A stretch of 18,239 nucleotides of DNA, taken from JAWXCE01 sp034440495 (GTDB lineage: Bacteria > Pseudomonadota > Alphaproteobacteria > Rhizobiales > Rhodomicrobiaceae). Where the stretch lies: contig JAWXCE010000070.1 in NCBI GenBank assembly GCA_034440495.1, positions 1 to 18,239 on the forward strand. Reading direction: 5' to 3'. The first letter of the stretch is position 1. The number at the start of each line of letters is the position of its first letter. The notes under the pieces are model-generated. The model saw nothing but the letters and a program-made list of their open reading frames with translations, ran no database searches and had not been told where the DNA came from. Position numbers and translations under genes: made by a program. Shown here one piece after another: positions 1 through 8,587 of this stretch.

Positions 1-2
1 CG

Positions 3-616
<614 letters not shown>

Positions 617-620
<4 letters not shown>

Positions 621-1012
621 TCGCAATGGCGCTGTTTGTGGAAAAATCCTGGGTGGCGTTTTTTATCGTCACGATCATTCTGGGCGGCGGAGTTGCGTTT
701 ATGTCTGGAAGGGCACTAGCGCGCGGCTGGCGATCGTTTTGGATCGCGGCCGCCTATATGCTCCTGCTTGGGCTGGTCGTGCGTTTTCTGCACTGGGGGC
801 TGTTCCTCGATGCGACGTTCCTATCATGGCGGGAGTCGGCGGGCGACCTGGCGTCTGTGCACTATTACATCACCGACACGCTCGTTCTGATCGCCGCCGC
901 CAGCCTCGGCTACCGGCTCGAACGCGCCCGGCAAATGACAAATCAGTACCGTTGGCTCTATCAGCGGGCGACGCCGCTCACTTGGACTTCGCAAAACGGT
1001 TCAGCGCCATGA
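617..1012 (+). CDS. Small three-helix membrane protein linked to liv genes (DUF6867-like)
   Basis: Predicted inner-membrane protein of 131 residues with three hydrophobic segments at about residues 11-29, 40-64 and 81-99, and a basic C-terminal tail rich in Arg. The TTG start at 617 overlaps the livF TGA stop, which suggests translational coupling. An in-frame ATG at 626 is an alternative start that would remove three residues. Small membrane proteins of this type, which I believe correspond to DUF6867, sit beside liv genes in alphaproteobacteria. Their function is unknown to me, and an accessory role in the transporter is only inferred from position. The family name is from memory. The reading frame itself is well supported by the coupling and the clean hydrophobic pattern. 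Confidence 0.75.
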
Positions 1013-1090
1013 ACGCGCCGCAATGTGAGAAAATGACTAGTTCGTGATGATTAGAGTTTACTGTGTCTATGTAGAAAAGGGGAAGCTTCA

Positions 1091-2203
1091 ATGAAGAGAC
1101 TTTTAGCCGCTAGTCTTGCCGCAGCCGCTCTTGGCTTCGGAATTCACGCGCCAGCCAGCGCGCAGGACGTGACCATCGCCGTCGCCGGGCCAATGACCGG
1201 CGGCGAAGCCACCTTCGGCGCACAGTTTTTGACGGGCGCCAAAGCCGCCGTCGAGGACATCAACGCCGCTGGTGGCGTGATGGGCAAAAAACTGAAACTC
1301 GAAATCGGCGACGACGAATGCAAGCCAACGTCCGCAACTGCGGTTGCGACCAAGCTCGCCGGTCTGAAAGTCGGCTTCGTGGCCGGCCATTATTGCACCG
1401 GATCGTCCATCCCGGCCTCGAAAGTCTATAATGAAGAGGCGATCATTCAGATTTCGCCCGCCTCGACCGGCACGAAATACACCGACGAGCGCCCCGGCCC
1501 TTACAGCTTCCGCGTTTGCGGCCGTGACGATCAGCAGGGTGGCGTTGCGGGCGCATATCTCGCCAAGACTTACGCAGGCAAGAATGTCGCGATTCTTCAC
1601 GACAAATCCGCTTACGGTCAGGGTCTGGCTGAAGAAACCCAAAAAGCCTACAACAAGGCAGGCCAGAAAGAGGTCGTGTTCGACAGCGTCACCAAAGGCG
1701 AGTCCGATTTTAACGCGGTCGTTTCCAAGCTGAAGCTGGCGGCTGTCGATGTTCTATACTACGGCGGCTATCACACTGAAGCTGGTAAGATCATCAAACA
1801 GATGCGCGACCAGGGCATGAAAACCACGCTGATCGGCGGCGATGCACTGGCGACATCGGAACTGTGGCAGATCACTGGCGACGCAGGCGAAGGCACGCTC
1901 TTCACCTTCCCACCAGATGCGCGCAAGCTTGAATCAGCCGCGAAACTCGTGGAAAAATTCAAGGCGCAGAAGGTCGATCCAGAAGGCTACGTGCTCTATA
2001 CATACGCCGCTGTGCAAACCTGGAAGCAGGCAGTTGAGACAGCCAAGTCGTTTAAAGCGGACGACGTGCTGAAAGTGCTCAACACCGCTGAATTTAAAAC
2101 CGCAGTTGGCAACTTCAAGTTCGACAAGAAGGGCGATCCGATCCTGTCCGACCCATATGCCTTCTATCAGTTTAGCAAAGGCACATACGCGCAGATGAAC
2201 TGA
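1091..2203 (+). CDS. livK: Branched-chain amino acid ABC transporter periplasmic substrate-binding protein
   Basis: Periplasmic receptor of 370 residues that captures amino acids for the Liv permease. Residues 1-24 form a Sec signal peptide (basic MKR, hydrophobic Ala/Leu core, cleavage near ASAQ). The mature protein opens with the type I periplasmic-binding fold pattern IAVAGPMTGGEATFG. Cys77 and Cys102 match the disulfide pair of LivJ/LivK proteins, followed by the GSSIPAS ligand-contact region, and an SAYGQGLAEE segment marks the interlobe region. A purine-rich ribosome site (AAAAGGGGAAG) lies just ahead of the ATG. It follows the membrane protein gene after 78 bases and ends before an intrinsic terminator. 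The ligand could be another amino acid or amide, since this family is broad. Confidence 0.93.
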   Translation: MKRLLAASLAAAALGFGIHAPASAQDVTIAVAGPMTGGEATFGAQFLTGAKAAVEDINAAGGVMGKKLKLEIGDDECKPTSATAVATKLAGLKVGFVAGHYCTGSSIPASKVYNEEAIIQISPASTGTKYTDERPGPYSFRVCGRDDQQGGVAGAYLAKTYAGKNVAILHDKSAYGQGLAEETQKAYNKAGQKEVVFDSVTKGESDFNAVVSKLKLAAVDVLYYGGYHTEAGKIIKQMRDQGMKTTLIGGDALATSELWQITGDAGEGTLFTFPPDARKLESAAKLVEKFKAQKVDPEGYVLYTYAAVQTWKQAVETAKSFKADDVLKVLNTAEFKTAVGNFKFDKKGDPILSDPYAFYQFSKGTYAQMN

Positions 2204-2217
2204 TGTCATCTTAGGCA

Positions 2218-2235
2218 TTCCCGCATACGCGGGAA
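2218..2235. repeat. Short REP-like palindrome downstream of livK
   Basis: Perfect 7-bp inverted repeat TTCCCGC / GCGGGAA around the loop ATAC. It resembles the larger GTCATCCCCGC-type palindrome at 12367-12396 and the common proteobacterial repeats with the core ATTCCCGCxxxxGCGGGAA. It stands just ahead of the livK terminator and may contribute a 3' hairpin to the mRNA. Confidence 0.5.
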
Positions 2236-2253
2236 GTATTGGCGATGATGGAG

Positions 2254-2280
2254 GCCCGCGAACATTCTCGCGGGCTTTTC
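2254..2280 (+). terminator. Intrinsic terminator of the liv operon
   Basis: Perfect 8-bp GC-rich stem GCCCGCGA / TCGCGGGC with a 6-base loop, followed by TTTTCTC. This is a textbook rho-independent terminator on the + strand, 51 bases after the livK stop. It separates the transport operon from murI-purB. Confidence 0.85.
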
Positions 2281-2417
2281 TCATTTCCGGCAATTTTCCC
2301 TACTCCGCCTTATTAGCCGTCATTAAAGCGAGGGTAACAGCCGCTTGCCCGCACAATGCTTTTCCGCGACGGCAAATCAATTTAGAGCTATGTTAACGAT
2401 GGCAATCGGGGGAGGCC

Positions 2418-3323
2418 ATGGAGTCGAAGGCTGTTATGAAATCTGCGCCGCGCCTGCTCATTTTCGACTCTGGCCTCGGCGGCCTCACCGTTGCGCGCGC
2501 TATTCGCGAATCCGTGCCTGAAGCTCTGATATCTTACGTGGCGGACGACGCCGGTTTCCCCTATGGCGCACTGGATGACGCGGCGCTTGCCGCTCGCGTG
2601 GTAAAAGTGGTTGGTCAAGCCATCGAAGCGGTGTCGCCCGACGCGGTGATTATCGCCTGCAACACGGCGTCCACCATAGCCCTGCCGCCACTGCGCGAGC
2701 GATATAAAATCCCATTTATAGGCGCCGTGCCTGCTGTAAAACCGGCGGCCGGGGTCAGCCGCACACGGCTTGTCTCCGTTCTGGCGACACCGGCCACGGT
2801 GCGGCGCGATTACACGCGCGATCTAGTCGCCGAGCATGGACAGGGATGCGCATTCAATCTGGTCGGCTCCGACCGGCTCGCGACAATGGCTGAACGTTAC
2901 GCGGCGGGCGAGCGCGTGCACGACGAGGCCATCGCCGAGGAAATCAAGCCGTGCTTCATCCAACAGGACGGTGCCCGCACTGATGTGGTTGTGTTGGCCT
3001 GCACCCACTATCCGCTTATCATTGAGCGGCTGGAGCGCGTGGCGCCGTGGCCTGTCATCTGGCTCGACCCGTCGCCCGCAATCGCCCGGCGCGCGGCGAA
3101 TGTGCTGGCCGAAATGGGGTTTGTGATCGGCGTCGGCGCGCAGCGGCCTCGTGGCGATATTTTCTTCACGTCAGGCGCGACGCCCACATTCTCCGCGCTT
3201 GCGCTGATCTCGCAATATGGCTTGCGATTGAATGGCGCCGAGATGCCCGACGAGGACGTTCGGATCGGCGAAGACACTTTGTGGCCCGTCGATCTGAGGC
3301 TGCGCGCGGTTTATGAGGGATAA
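2418..3323 (+). CDS. murI: Glutamate racemase
   Basis: Cytoplasmic enzyme that interconverts L- and D-glutamate, supplying D-Glu for the peptidoglycan stem peptide. The fold signatures are all present: FDSGLGGLTV with Asp17-Ser18, PYG near residue 49, CNTAS with catalytic Cys81, and ACTHYPL with the second catalytic Cys195. The length of 301 is slightly above the usual 265-285. The first ATG follows GGGGGAGG closely, only two bases away. A second in-frame ATG at 2436 (MKSAPRLL) has GAAGG at better spacing and would give 295 residues, so the start is uncertain. purB begins three bases after the stop, so the two genes are very likely cotranscribed. This links a cell-wall gene to a purine gene by position only. 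Confidence 0.93.
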   Translation: MESKAVMKSAPRLLIFDSGLGGLTVARAIRESVPEALISYVADDAGFPYGALDDAALAARVVKVVGQAIEAVSPDAVIIACNTASTIALPPLRERYKIPFIGAVPAVKPAAGVSRTRLVSVLATPATVRRDYTRDLVAEHGQGCAFNLVGSDRLATMAERYAAGERVHDEAIAEEIKPCFIQQDGARTDVVVLACTHYPLIIERLERVAPWPVIWLDPSPAIARRAANVLAEMGFVIGVGAQRPRGDIFFTSGATPTFSALALISQYGLRLNGAEMPDEDVRIGEDTLWPVDLRLRAVYEG

Positions 3324-3326
3324 GGC

Positions 3327-4619
3327 ATGATACCGCGCTACAGCCGCCCGGAGATGGCGGCGATCTGGTCGGACCAGACGAAATACTTCATCTGGCTGGA
3401 AATCGAGACGCTCGCCGCCGAAGCGATGGCCGACATAGGCGTGGTGCCTCGCGAGGCCGCGGAAGCGCTCCGCGCGAGGGGTGGCTTCGATATCGCCCGC
3501 ATCGACGAAATTGAGCGCGAAGTGAAGCATGATGTCATCGCGTTTTTGACCAGTGTCGCCGAGCACGTGGGGCCAGAGGCGCGCTTCGCCCACCAGGGCA
3601 TGACATCTTCGGACGTGCTCGATACGTGCTTTAGTGTGCAGCTTACGCGCGCGGCGAACATTTTGCTGGCCGATATGGACGCACTGCTGGCGGCGCTGAA
3701 ACGGCGCGCTTTCGAGCATAAAGACACCGTCACCATCGGTCGCAGCCATGGCATCCACGCCGAACCGACGACGTTCGGGTTAAAGCTGGCATACGCATAC
3801 GCCGAGTTTGCGCGTGGGCGGGAGCGGCTTGTGCGCGCCCGCGCGGAGGTTGCTACCTGCGCAATTTCCGGCGCGGTCGGCACGTTCGCTAACGTCGATC
3901 CGCGCGTCGAGGCTTATGTTGCGGAGAAGCTGGATCTACGGCCCGAGCCGGTTTCTACACAGATCATCCCGCGCGACCGGCACGCAATGTTTTTTGCGAC
4001 GCTCGGCGTCATCGCATCCAGCGTGGAGCGGCTGGCGACGGAAATCCGCCATTTGCAGCGCACCGAGGTGCGCGAAGCAGAGGAATTTTTCTCGGCCGGG
4101 CAAAAAGGCTCGTCCGCGATGCCGCACAAGCGCAACCCGGTGCTGACCGAGAATCTCACCGGCCTCGCCCGCATGGTGCGCGCCTACGCCATGCCCGCCA
4201 TGGAGAATGTGGCGCTATGGCACGAGCGCGATATCTCGCATTCGAGCGTTGAGCGCATGATCGGCCCCGACGCAACCGTGACGCTGGATTTCGCGCTGGC
4301 TCGGATGGCGGGCGTCATCGACAAACTGGTCGTCTATCCGGAGCGGATGCGTGAGAACCTCGACAAGGCGGGCGGCATCGTGCATTCGCAGCGCGTGCTG
4401 CTGGCCCTGACGCAGGCGGGCGTTTCCCGCGAGGACGCCTACCGTCTCGTGCAGCGCAACGCGATGGCGGCGTGGCAGGGCGGCGGCGATTTCCTCGCGC
4501 TGCTCAAAGCCGATGCGGAGGTGAGCGCTGCGCTTTCTACTGCCGAACTCGAAGCCCTGTTCGACCTCGCCCACCACACAAAGCACGTGGATGCCATCTT
4601 CACCCGCGTTTTCGGTTAG
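3327..4619 (+). CDS. purB: Adenylosuccinate lyase
   Basis: Cytoplasmic lyase that releases fumarate from SAICAR in de novo IMP synthesis and from adenylosuccinate in AMP synthesis. The 430-residue length is normal for the family. Visible signatures are HQGMTSSDVLDTC near residue 91, GRSHGIHAEPTTFG with catalytic His141, and the fumarase-superfamily loop SSAMPHKRNP beginning at Ser262. The ATG lies three bases after the murI stop, with GAGGGA across the junction serving as ribosome site. The gene is complete and its codon use matches its neighbours. It ends abruptly at the edge of the AT-rich islet, and I see no clear terminator after it. Confidence 0.96.
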   Translation: MIPRYSRPEMAAIWSDQTKYFIWLEIETLAAEAMADIGVVPREAAEALRARGGFDIARIDEIEREVKHDVIAFLTSVAEHVGPEARFAHQGMTSSDVLDTCFSVQLTRAANILLADMDALLAALKRRAFEHKDTVTIGRSHGIHAEPTTFGLKLAYAYAEFARGRERLVRARAEVATCAISGAVGTFANVDPRVEAYVAEKLDLRPEPVSTQIIPRDRHAMFFATLGVIASSVERLATEIRHLQRTEVREAEEFFSAGQKGSSAMPHKRNPVLTENLTGLARMVRAYAMPAMENVALWHERDISHSSVERMIGPDATVTLDFALARMAGVIDKLVVYPERMRENLDKAGGIVHSQRVLLALTQAGVSREDAYRLVQRNAMAAWQGGGDFLALLKADAEVSAALSTAELEALFDLAHHTKHVDAIFTRVFG

Positions 4620-4627
4620 CAAAGTAC

Positions 4628-5246
4628 ATGGAAGAGATAATAATTACGTTTTTGTTAGTGTCAGTTGCCGGCGGGTGGCTTGTTCAAAGATGGCAGTATC
4701 AGCATTGGCTAAAGCAGAAAAAGATCAATCAGGCTGAAATAAATCTTAAAAGTTTGGAAGATATATACGATGAGTTATGCTTTTTGTGGACAAAGATATT
4801 ACGGATTGCATAGTCTTATTTTTGCTGTAAAAAGAGGAGATAGGGTAGATATTAAACAAAAATTAAATTGTTACAGCTCTATTACAGAGTCTTGGAATCA
4901 AAAATTTACTAACCATATGGTTAGAATTACCATAAATATAAGCTGGGATTTGGCGCTCCAATTAGAGCGTGAAATAAACGATAAGTTTGTTGAGATTAGT
5001 AGTAAAGTACAGCAAATTGCTGAGATTCAAGATATAAGCCAAGCCCATAGAAAAGATTTAGACAAGTTGCTGGGCCAGTTAAACCGGCTAAACCATAAAA
5101 TATTTTTGCACAACAGAGACTTATACAAGATTATATATGCAAAGCGAAATGAGAAATTTTCCCTTGAGGGCGAGTCTAAAAAAGTTAAGTACTTGGATGA
5201 CAACTCACGGCAGCTTTTCAAAAATCTTTTTGTAAGAAGGATATAA
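4628..5246 (+). pseudogene. Frameshifted gene for a membrane-anchored helical protein, unknown function
   Basis: I do not recognise this gene. One frame runs from the ATG at 4628 to a TAG at 4811: 61 residues with a hydrophobic segment at about 4-20, then a basic, Lys/Gln-rich helical stretch. The adjacent frame (ATG 4770 to the TAA at 5244) carries 158 residues that continue the same character: charged, Leu/Ile/Lys-rich, likely alpha-helical or coiled-coil, no cysteine motif. Removing one base near 4800-4806 would join them as about 205 residues (..KILRI-HSLIFAVKRG..). This suggests a one-base insertion, a sequencing error, or programmed +1 frameshifting. Positive charges after the N-terminal helix imply a cytoplasmic body. 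Base composition is strongly AT-rich (17 of 60 G/C at 4861-4920). The tail overlaps the convergent GT51 gene by 42 bases. Confidence 0.55.
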
Positions 5247-5822
5247 TTTTAAAGCATAGTTAGCGCGCCTTGTTACCTTTTTATTCCATAAGTCTGAGGG
5301 CGAGGATGGGCGAGGGTAAACAAGCATTGCCGCAATGAATGCAGTTTGTTGTAAGTCCAAAAGATTTATATCTTTTCTGTATAAAGCAGAGCTAGCGCTG
5401 CCGACCCCAGTAATATAGGTTCCAAAATAAGCTACTTCCAAATATGCTTTTATAATTTGACGCTTTGTGAAATGGTATTGGATAACGCGTGCTAACACCA
5501 TTTCATAAAATTTTCTTCGTAATGTGCGTTCTTTAAAATTAGTAATTGTCCTTACAAACTGCATGTCTATTGTGCTAGCACCTCCGTGTTTCATAAAAAA
5601 GGCACAGTCGAAATAGTTCTCTTGCAACTGAAAGCAGAGATCAACACCTTTATGTCTAAAATATCTCCGATCTTCTAGTAATAAAACCATCTTTTCTATG
5701 TTGCTTATGGCTTCGTTCTCGCAAAAATACGTGACTGGAGACGCATATATATGATCTAGGTCTTGATTCAGGTTGACTAAAAACCTCTTTATTGATGGAA
5801 GTTCTAATCGAGCGTTTCTCAT
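5205..5822 (-). CDS. Stand-alone GT51-type peptidoglycan glycosyltransferase
   Basis: Resembles the transglycosylase half of class A penicillin-binding proteins, which polymerises lipid II into glycan strands. Counting from an upstream TTG at 5837, the motifs are LLLEDRRYFRHKGVDL with catalytic Glu55, HGGASTIDMQFVRT in place of the usual GGSTITQQ, RRKFYEM with the second catalytic Glu112, and AYLEVAYFGTYITGV followed by an FIAAMLVYPRP-like end. The ATG at 5822 gives 205 residues; neither start has a strong ribosome site, and an in-frame stop lies just upstream of 5837. There is no transpeptidase domain, signal peptide or membrane helix, which is odd for GT51. The gene is AT-rich like its convergent partner, suggesting transfer. 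It could be a specialised or phage/island-linked enzyme rather than a housekeeping one. Confidence 0.75.
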   Translation of the reverse strand: MRNARLELPSIKRFLVNLNQDLDHIYASPVTYFCENEAISNIEKMVLLLEDRRYFRHKGVDLCFQLQENYFDCAFFMKHGGASTIDMQFVRTITNFKERTLRRKFYEMVLARVIQYHFTKRQIIKAYLEVAYFGTYITGVGSASSALYRKDINLLDLQQTAFIAAMLVYPRPSSPSDLWNKKVTRRANYALKLYPSYKKIFEKLP

Positions 5823-6034
5823 CGTTAGTACTTTCAATATAATAATATATTCTTTGGGGGATTAACGGGAAGGGTGAGTGTGAATTGTGGATATACAAAC
5901 CCGTTTCTAGAGAGCATAACCGTGGGATAATTTTTAGTCAATTTGCCGACTATGTAATCACAGGCAAACAATCTTGACCTGTGTCTTTTTTAGTTGCTAC
6001 GGATAGCAGCGGCGGCAACTGAAAGGATGGCATA

Positions 6035-7243
6035 ATGCGTCGCGACAGCTATCATCAGTCGGGTTTATGGCTGGCGCGTTGCGTGGCTTTGCTCATGATC
6101 GCAGCGCTTGCGGCCTGTTCAAGCCTGCCTCGCACATCATTCACCGAAGCCGAGCAGTCCATGGCGGAAGTCCAGGGCATGCGCGATGTGCGCTTCTGGG
6201 CAGACGCGCCAAAGAACGAGATTGAGCGCATTATTGGTAAGGCCGCGCTTGACCAGGCGGCGCGCAGGCAGGACGGATTTACCTATCTCGCAATGTCGGG
6301 CGGAGCGTCTGATGGCGCTTATGGCGCAGGCGTCATGAACGGATGGACGCGACGGGGGGACCGGCCTCAGTTCACATTAGTCAGCGGTGTCAGTGCGGGC
6401 GCGCTGATCGCACCATTCGCATTTCTGGGACCCGACTATGACAAACCGCTGATGCTAGCATTCACGGCCGGAATTGCGGAAAGTCTTGGCGGTGATGGCG
6501 GTAGCCTTCTTTCGCTCCTCGGCCAGCAGGATGTGCAGCGCGAGACGTTGTATAACCTCGTCGCTTCCTATGTTGATGAACGCTTCCTGCGGCGCGTGGC
6601 GGAAGAGCACGCCAAAGGGCGGAGGTTGCTTATCGTGACCGTAAACCTCGATGCGCAGCGCGCGGTGGTGTGGAACATGGGCGCCATCGCAGCAAGCAGG
6701 CATCCGCAATCGCTGAAACTGTTTCGCGATGTGCTGACGGCGTCGGCGAGCATCCCTGGGGTGTTCGCGCCAACGCGGATCGAGGTGACGGCGGGCGGGC
6801 GCACATTTTCCGAGCTGCATGTGGATGGCGGCGTTATTACGCCCGTATTCACCGTGCCCGAGTCCTTTATTCTGGCGGGGCGCGGCGTCAGAAACGCAGG
6901 CCCGGCTAACCGGATTTTTATAGTGATGAACTCAAGGCTCGGCCCGGAATTTGAGGTGGTCGAAGCCGGAATATTGCCTTTGGCGGGAAGATCGCTTTCT
7001 ACCCTGCTGAAATCTCAAGCGCGACTGACGCTCTTGACCACGTTGGAATTCACGCGCACGAACCGCTTTGGTTTTAACTTGACCTACATTGACGACGGGT
7101 TTCCGCGGGATATGAAAGCAAATTTCAGCACGGCGTACATGAGCGCCGTGTACGAATATGGTTTCCGCAAGGGCACGTCCGAACAGCTTTGGCAGGACAC
7201 GTTAGGGCCGCGATCAAACCGACCATTAACGCCACGACCTTGA
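6035..7243 (+). CDS. Patatin-like phospholipase, predicted outer-membrane lipoprotein
   Basis: Predicted lipid acyl hydrolase of 402 residues. Residues 11-27 form a lipoprotein signal with lipobox LAAC and lipidated Cys28; Ser at +2 favours the outer membrane. Patatin motifs are present: the glycine-rich oxyanion segment SGGASDGAYGAGVMNGW, the nucleophile elbow GVSAG with Ser120, and the catalytic Asp264 in HVDGGV, which together make a Ser-Asp dyad. The ATG follows GAAAGGA. The stop is eight bases from the stop of the convergent lytic transglycosylase gene. Base composition returns to the chromosomal norm here, so the AT-rich islet ends just upstream. Substrate (phospholipid or other ester) cannot be read from sequence. 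The family call is firm; localisation is inferred. Confidence 0.9.
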   Translation: MRRDSYHQSGLWLARCVALLMIAALAACSSLPRTSFTEAEQSMAEVQGMRDVRFWADAPKNEIERIIGKAALDQAARRQDGFTYLAMSGGASDGAYGAGVMNGWTRRGDRPQFTLVSGVSAGALIAPFAFLGPDYDKPLMLAFTAGIAESLGGDGGSLLSLLGQQDVQRETLYNLVASYVDERFLRRVAEEHAKGRRLLIVTVNLDAQRAVVWNMGAIAASRHPQSLKLFRDVLTASASIPGVFAPTRIEVTAGGRTFSELHVDGGVITPVFTVPESFILAGRGVRNAGPANRIFIVMNSRLGPEFEVVEAGILPLAGRSLSTLLKSQARLTLLTTLEFTRTNRFGFNLTYIDDGFPRDMKANFSTAYMSAVYEYGFRKGTSEQLWQDTLGPRSNRPLTPRP

Positions 7244-7251
7244 TTAGCTTA

Positions 7252-8469
7252 TTATCGCAGCCGCTCGATCAACTCGGCGGTGGGATACGAATCGGCTGGC
7301 ATGCTGAACTTTATCTGCATGGCTTTGACGGCTGTGCGGGTTTTCAAACCAATAATGCCGTCGATTTTGCCCACGTCGAAGCCGCGTGCGGACAGGATTT
7401 GCTGCAATTCCTTGCCTTGCGCTTGGGTGAGCGGACTGACATCGCCATTTCCGCGATTGACCTGTCCAGCGCCTTCAAGCCTCGTGGCAAGGTAAGCGGC
7501 CGTCGTCGCGTAAACGAACGACTGGTTCCATTCCAGATAAACCTTGAAATTTTTATAGGCGAGGAAGGCAGGGCCATTGCGGCCCATCGGCAAAATCAGC
7601 GAGGCGGGAAGCTGGTCGGACGCCAGCGCGCGGCCATCGGCGCGTTTAACGCCCCAGGACGCCCACTGCGAACCCGGATGCTGGATGGAAATATCAGCCT
7701 CTTGCCACGGCATCCGCTCCGGCACGCTTACCTCCTGTAGCCACGGCTCGCCCTTGCGCCAGCCCATGCTTTTCAGCAGGTTGCCGGTGGAAGCCAGCAC
7801 ATCGGGCGCGCTATTGCGTAAATCCACCTTGCCATCGCCATCAAAGTCTACGCCGTGGTTAAGGTAATGGGCCGGCAAAAACTGCATTTGCCCGATTTCG
7901 CCAGCCCACGCGCCGATTAGCTCGGCTTTTGGCAATTTGCGCTGTTCGAGCACCTGAAGCGCGGCCATCAGTTCCTCGCGGAACATGGCGCCGCGACGGC
8001 AATCATAAGCGAGCGTGGTGAGCGCGGGGATAATCGGGCTTTTACCGCTATTGGCGCCAAAATCGGTCTCTAGCGCCCAAAATCCGGTAATGACCGATGG
8101 CGGCACGCCATATTTCGTTTCGATACGCTGGAAAATGTCGCCGTATTTTTTGATGCGCGTCGCGCCCTGTCCGACGCGGCCAGATTTGTCGACCATGCGG
8201 CCCGCGAATTCCAGAAACGGCTGTCCAAAAACGCCCTGTCCGCGATCTTTGCTGATAATGGACGGCTCAAAGCGCAGATCGGATTCCACTGACTCGAGCG
8301 TGGCGCGAGATACGCCTTTAATTACGGCCTCACGTTTGAACGCATCAAGCCAGCCGCCAAAGTCACCCGTGTTGCGGCAATTGGCTGGAGCGGATGCAGG
8401 CGCCGCGACTGTCAATGCAGATGCACCAGTAAATGCAAGAAATAGTGCAAAGCCAAGCCTGTTCTTCAT
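7252..8469 (-). CDS. Lytic murein transglycosylase, MltB type, with peptidoglycan-binding domain
   Basis: Periplasmic enzyme that cleaves the MurNAc-GlcNAc bond to form 1,6-anhydro ends during wall turnover. From the upstream ATG at 8493 it would be 413 residues; the ATG at 8469 (MKNRLGFALFLAFTG) is preferred because it starts a clean signal peptide ending near APASA. The catalytic SLT_2/MltB domain contains FWALETDFG with catalytic Glu142 (numbered from 8493), IGQMQFLPAHYLNHGVDFDG and the NLLKSMGW segment. The last 55 residues form a PG_binding_1 domain (ARGFDVGKIDGIIGLKTRTA). No lipobox is seen, so it should be soluble. It faces tail-to-tail with the patatin gene. It is complete and probably transcribed alone. 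Confidence 0.92.
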   Translation of the reverse strand: MKNRLGFALFLAFTGASALTVAAPASAPANCRNTGDFGGWLDAFKREAVIKGVSRATLESVESDLRFEPSIISKDRGQGVFGQPFLEFAGRMVDKSGRVGQGATRIKKYGDIFQRIETKYGVPPSVITGFWALETDFGANSGKSPIIPALTTLAYDCRRGAMFREELMAALQVLEQRKLPKAELIGAWAGEIGQMQFLPAHYLNHGVDFDGDGKVDLRNSAPDVLASTGNLLKSMGWRKGEPWLQEVSVPERMPWQEADISIQHPGSQWASWGVKRADGRALASDQLPASLILPMGRNGPAFLAYKNFKVYLEWNQSFVYATTAAYLATRLEGAGQVNRGNGDVSPLTQAQGKELQQILSARGFDVGKIDGIIGLKTRTAVKAMQIKFSMPADSYPTAELIERLR

Positions 8470-8587
8470 TGTCTTGTGTCCCGAGCGTTGCATTATTTAC
8501 AAGCTAATTGCTGCAATGCGTCCGCGCGGTCAAGCCGAAACCATGCATAAAGCCACTTTGTGAACCGAAACAAACTTATTTCGCACA

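Noticed and set aside
1103..1642. 179-residue minus-strand frame inside livK
   Set aside because: It is antisense to a well supported substrate-binding protein and has no recognisable motif.
3171..3758. 195-residue minus-strand frame across murI and purB
   Set aside because: It is a shadow of two confident genes on the other strand.
5656..5898. 80-residue frame upstream of the GT51 start that might supply a membrane anchor
   Set aside because: It has no hydrophobic helix and mostly overlaps the GT51 coding frame in another phase.
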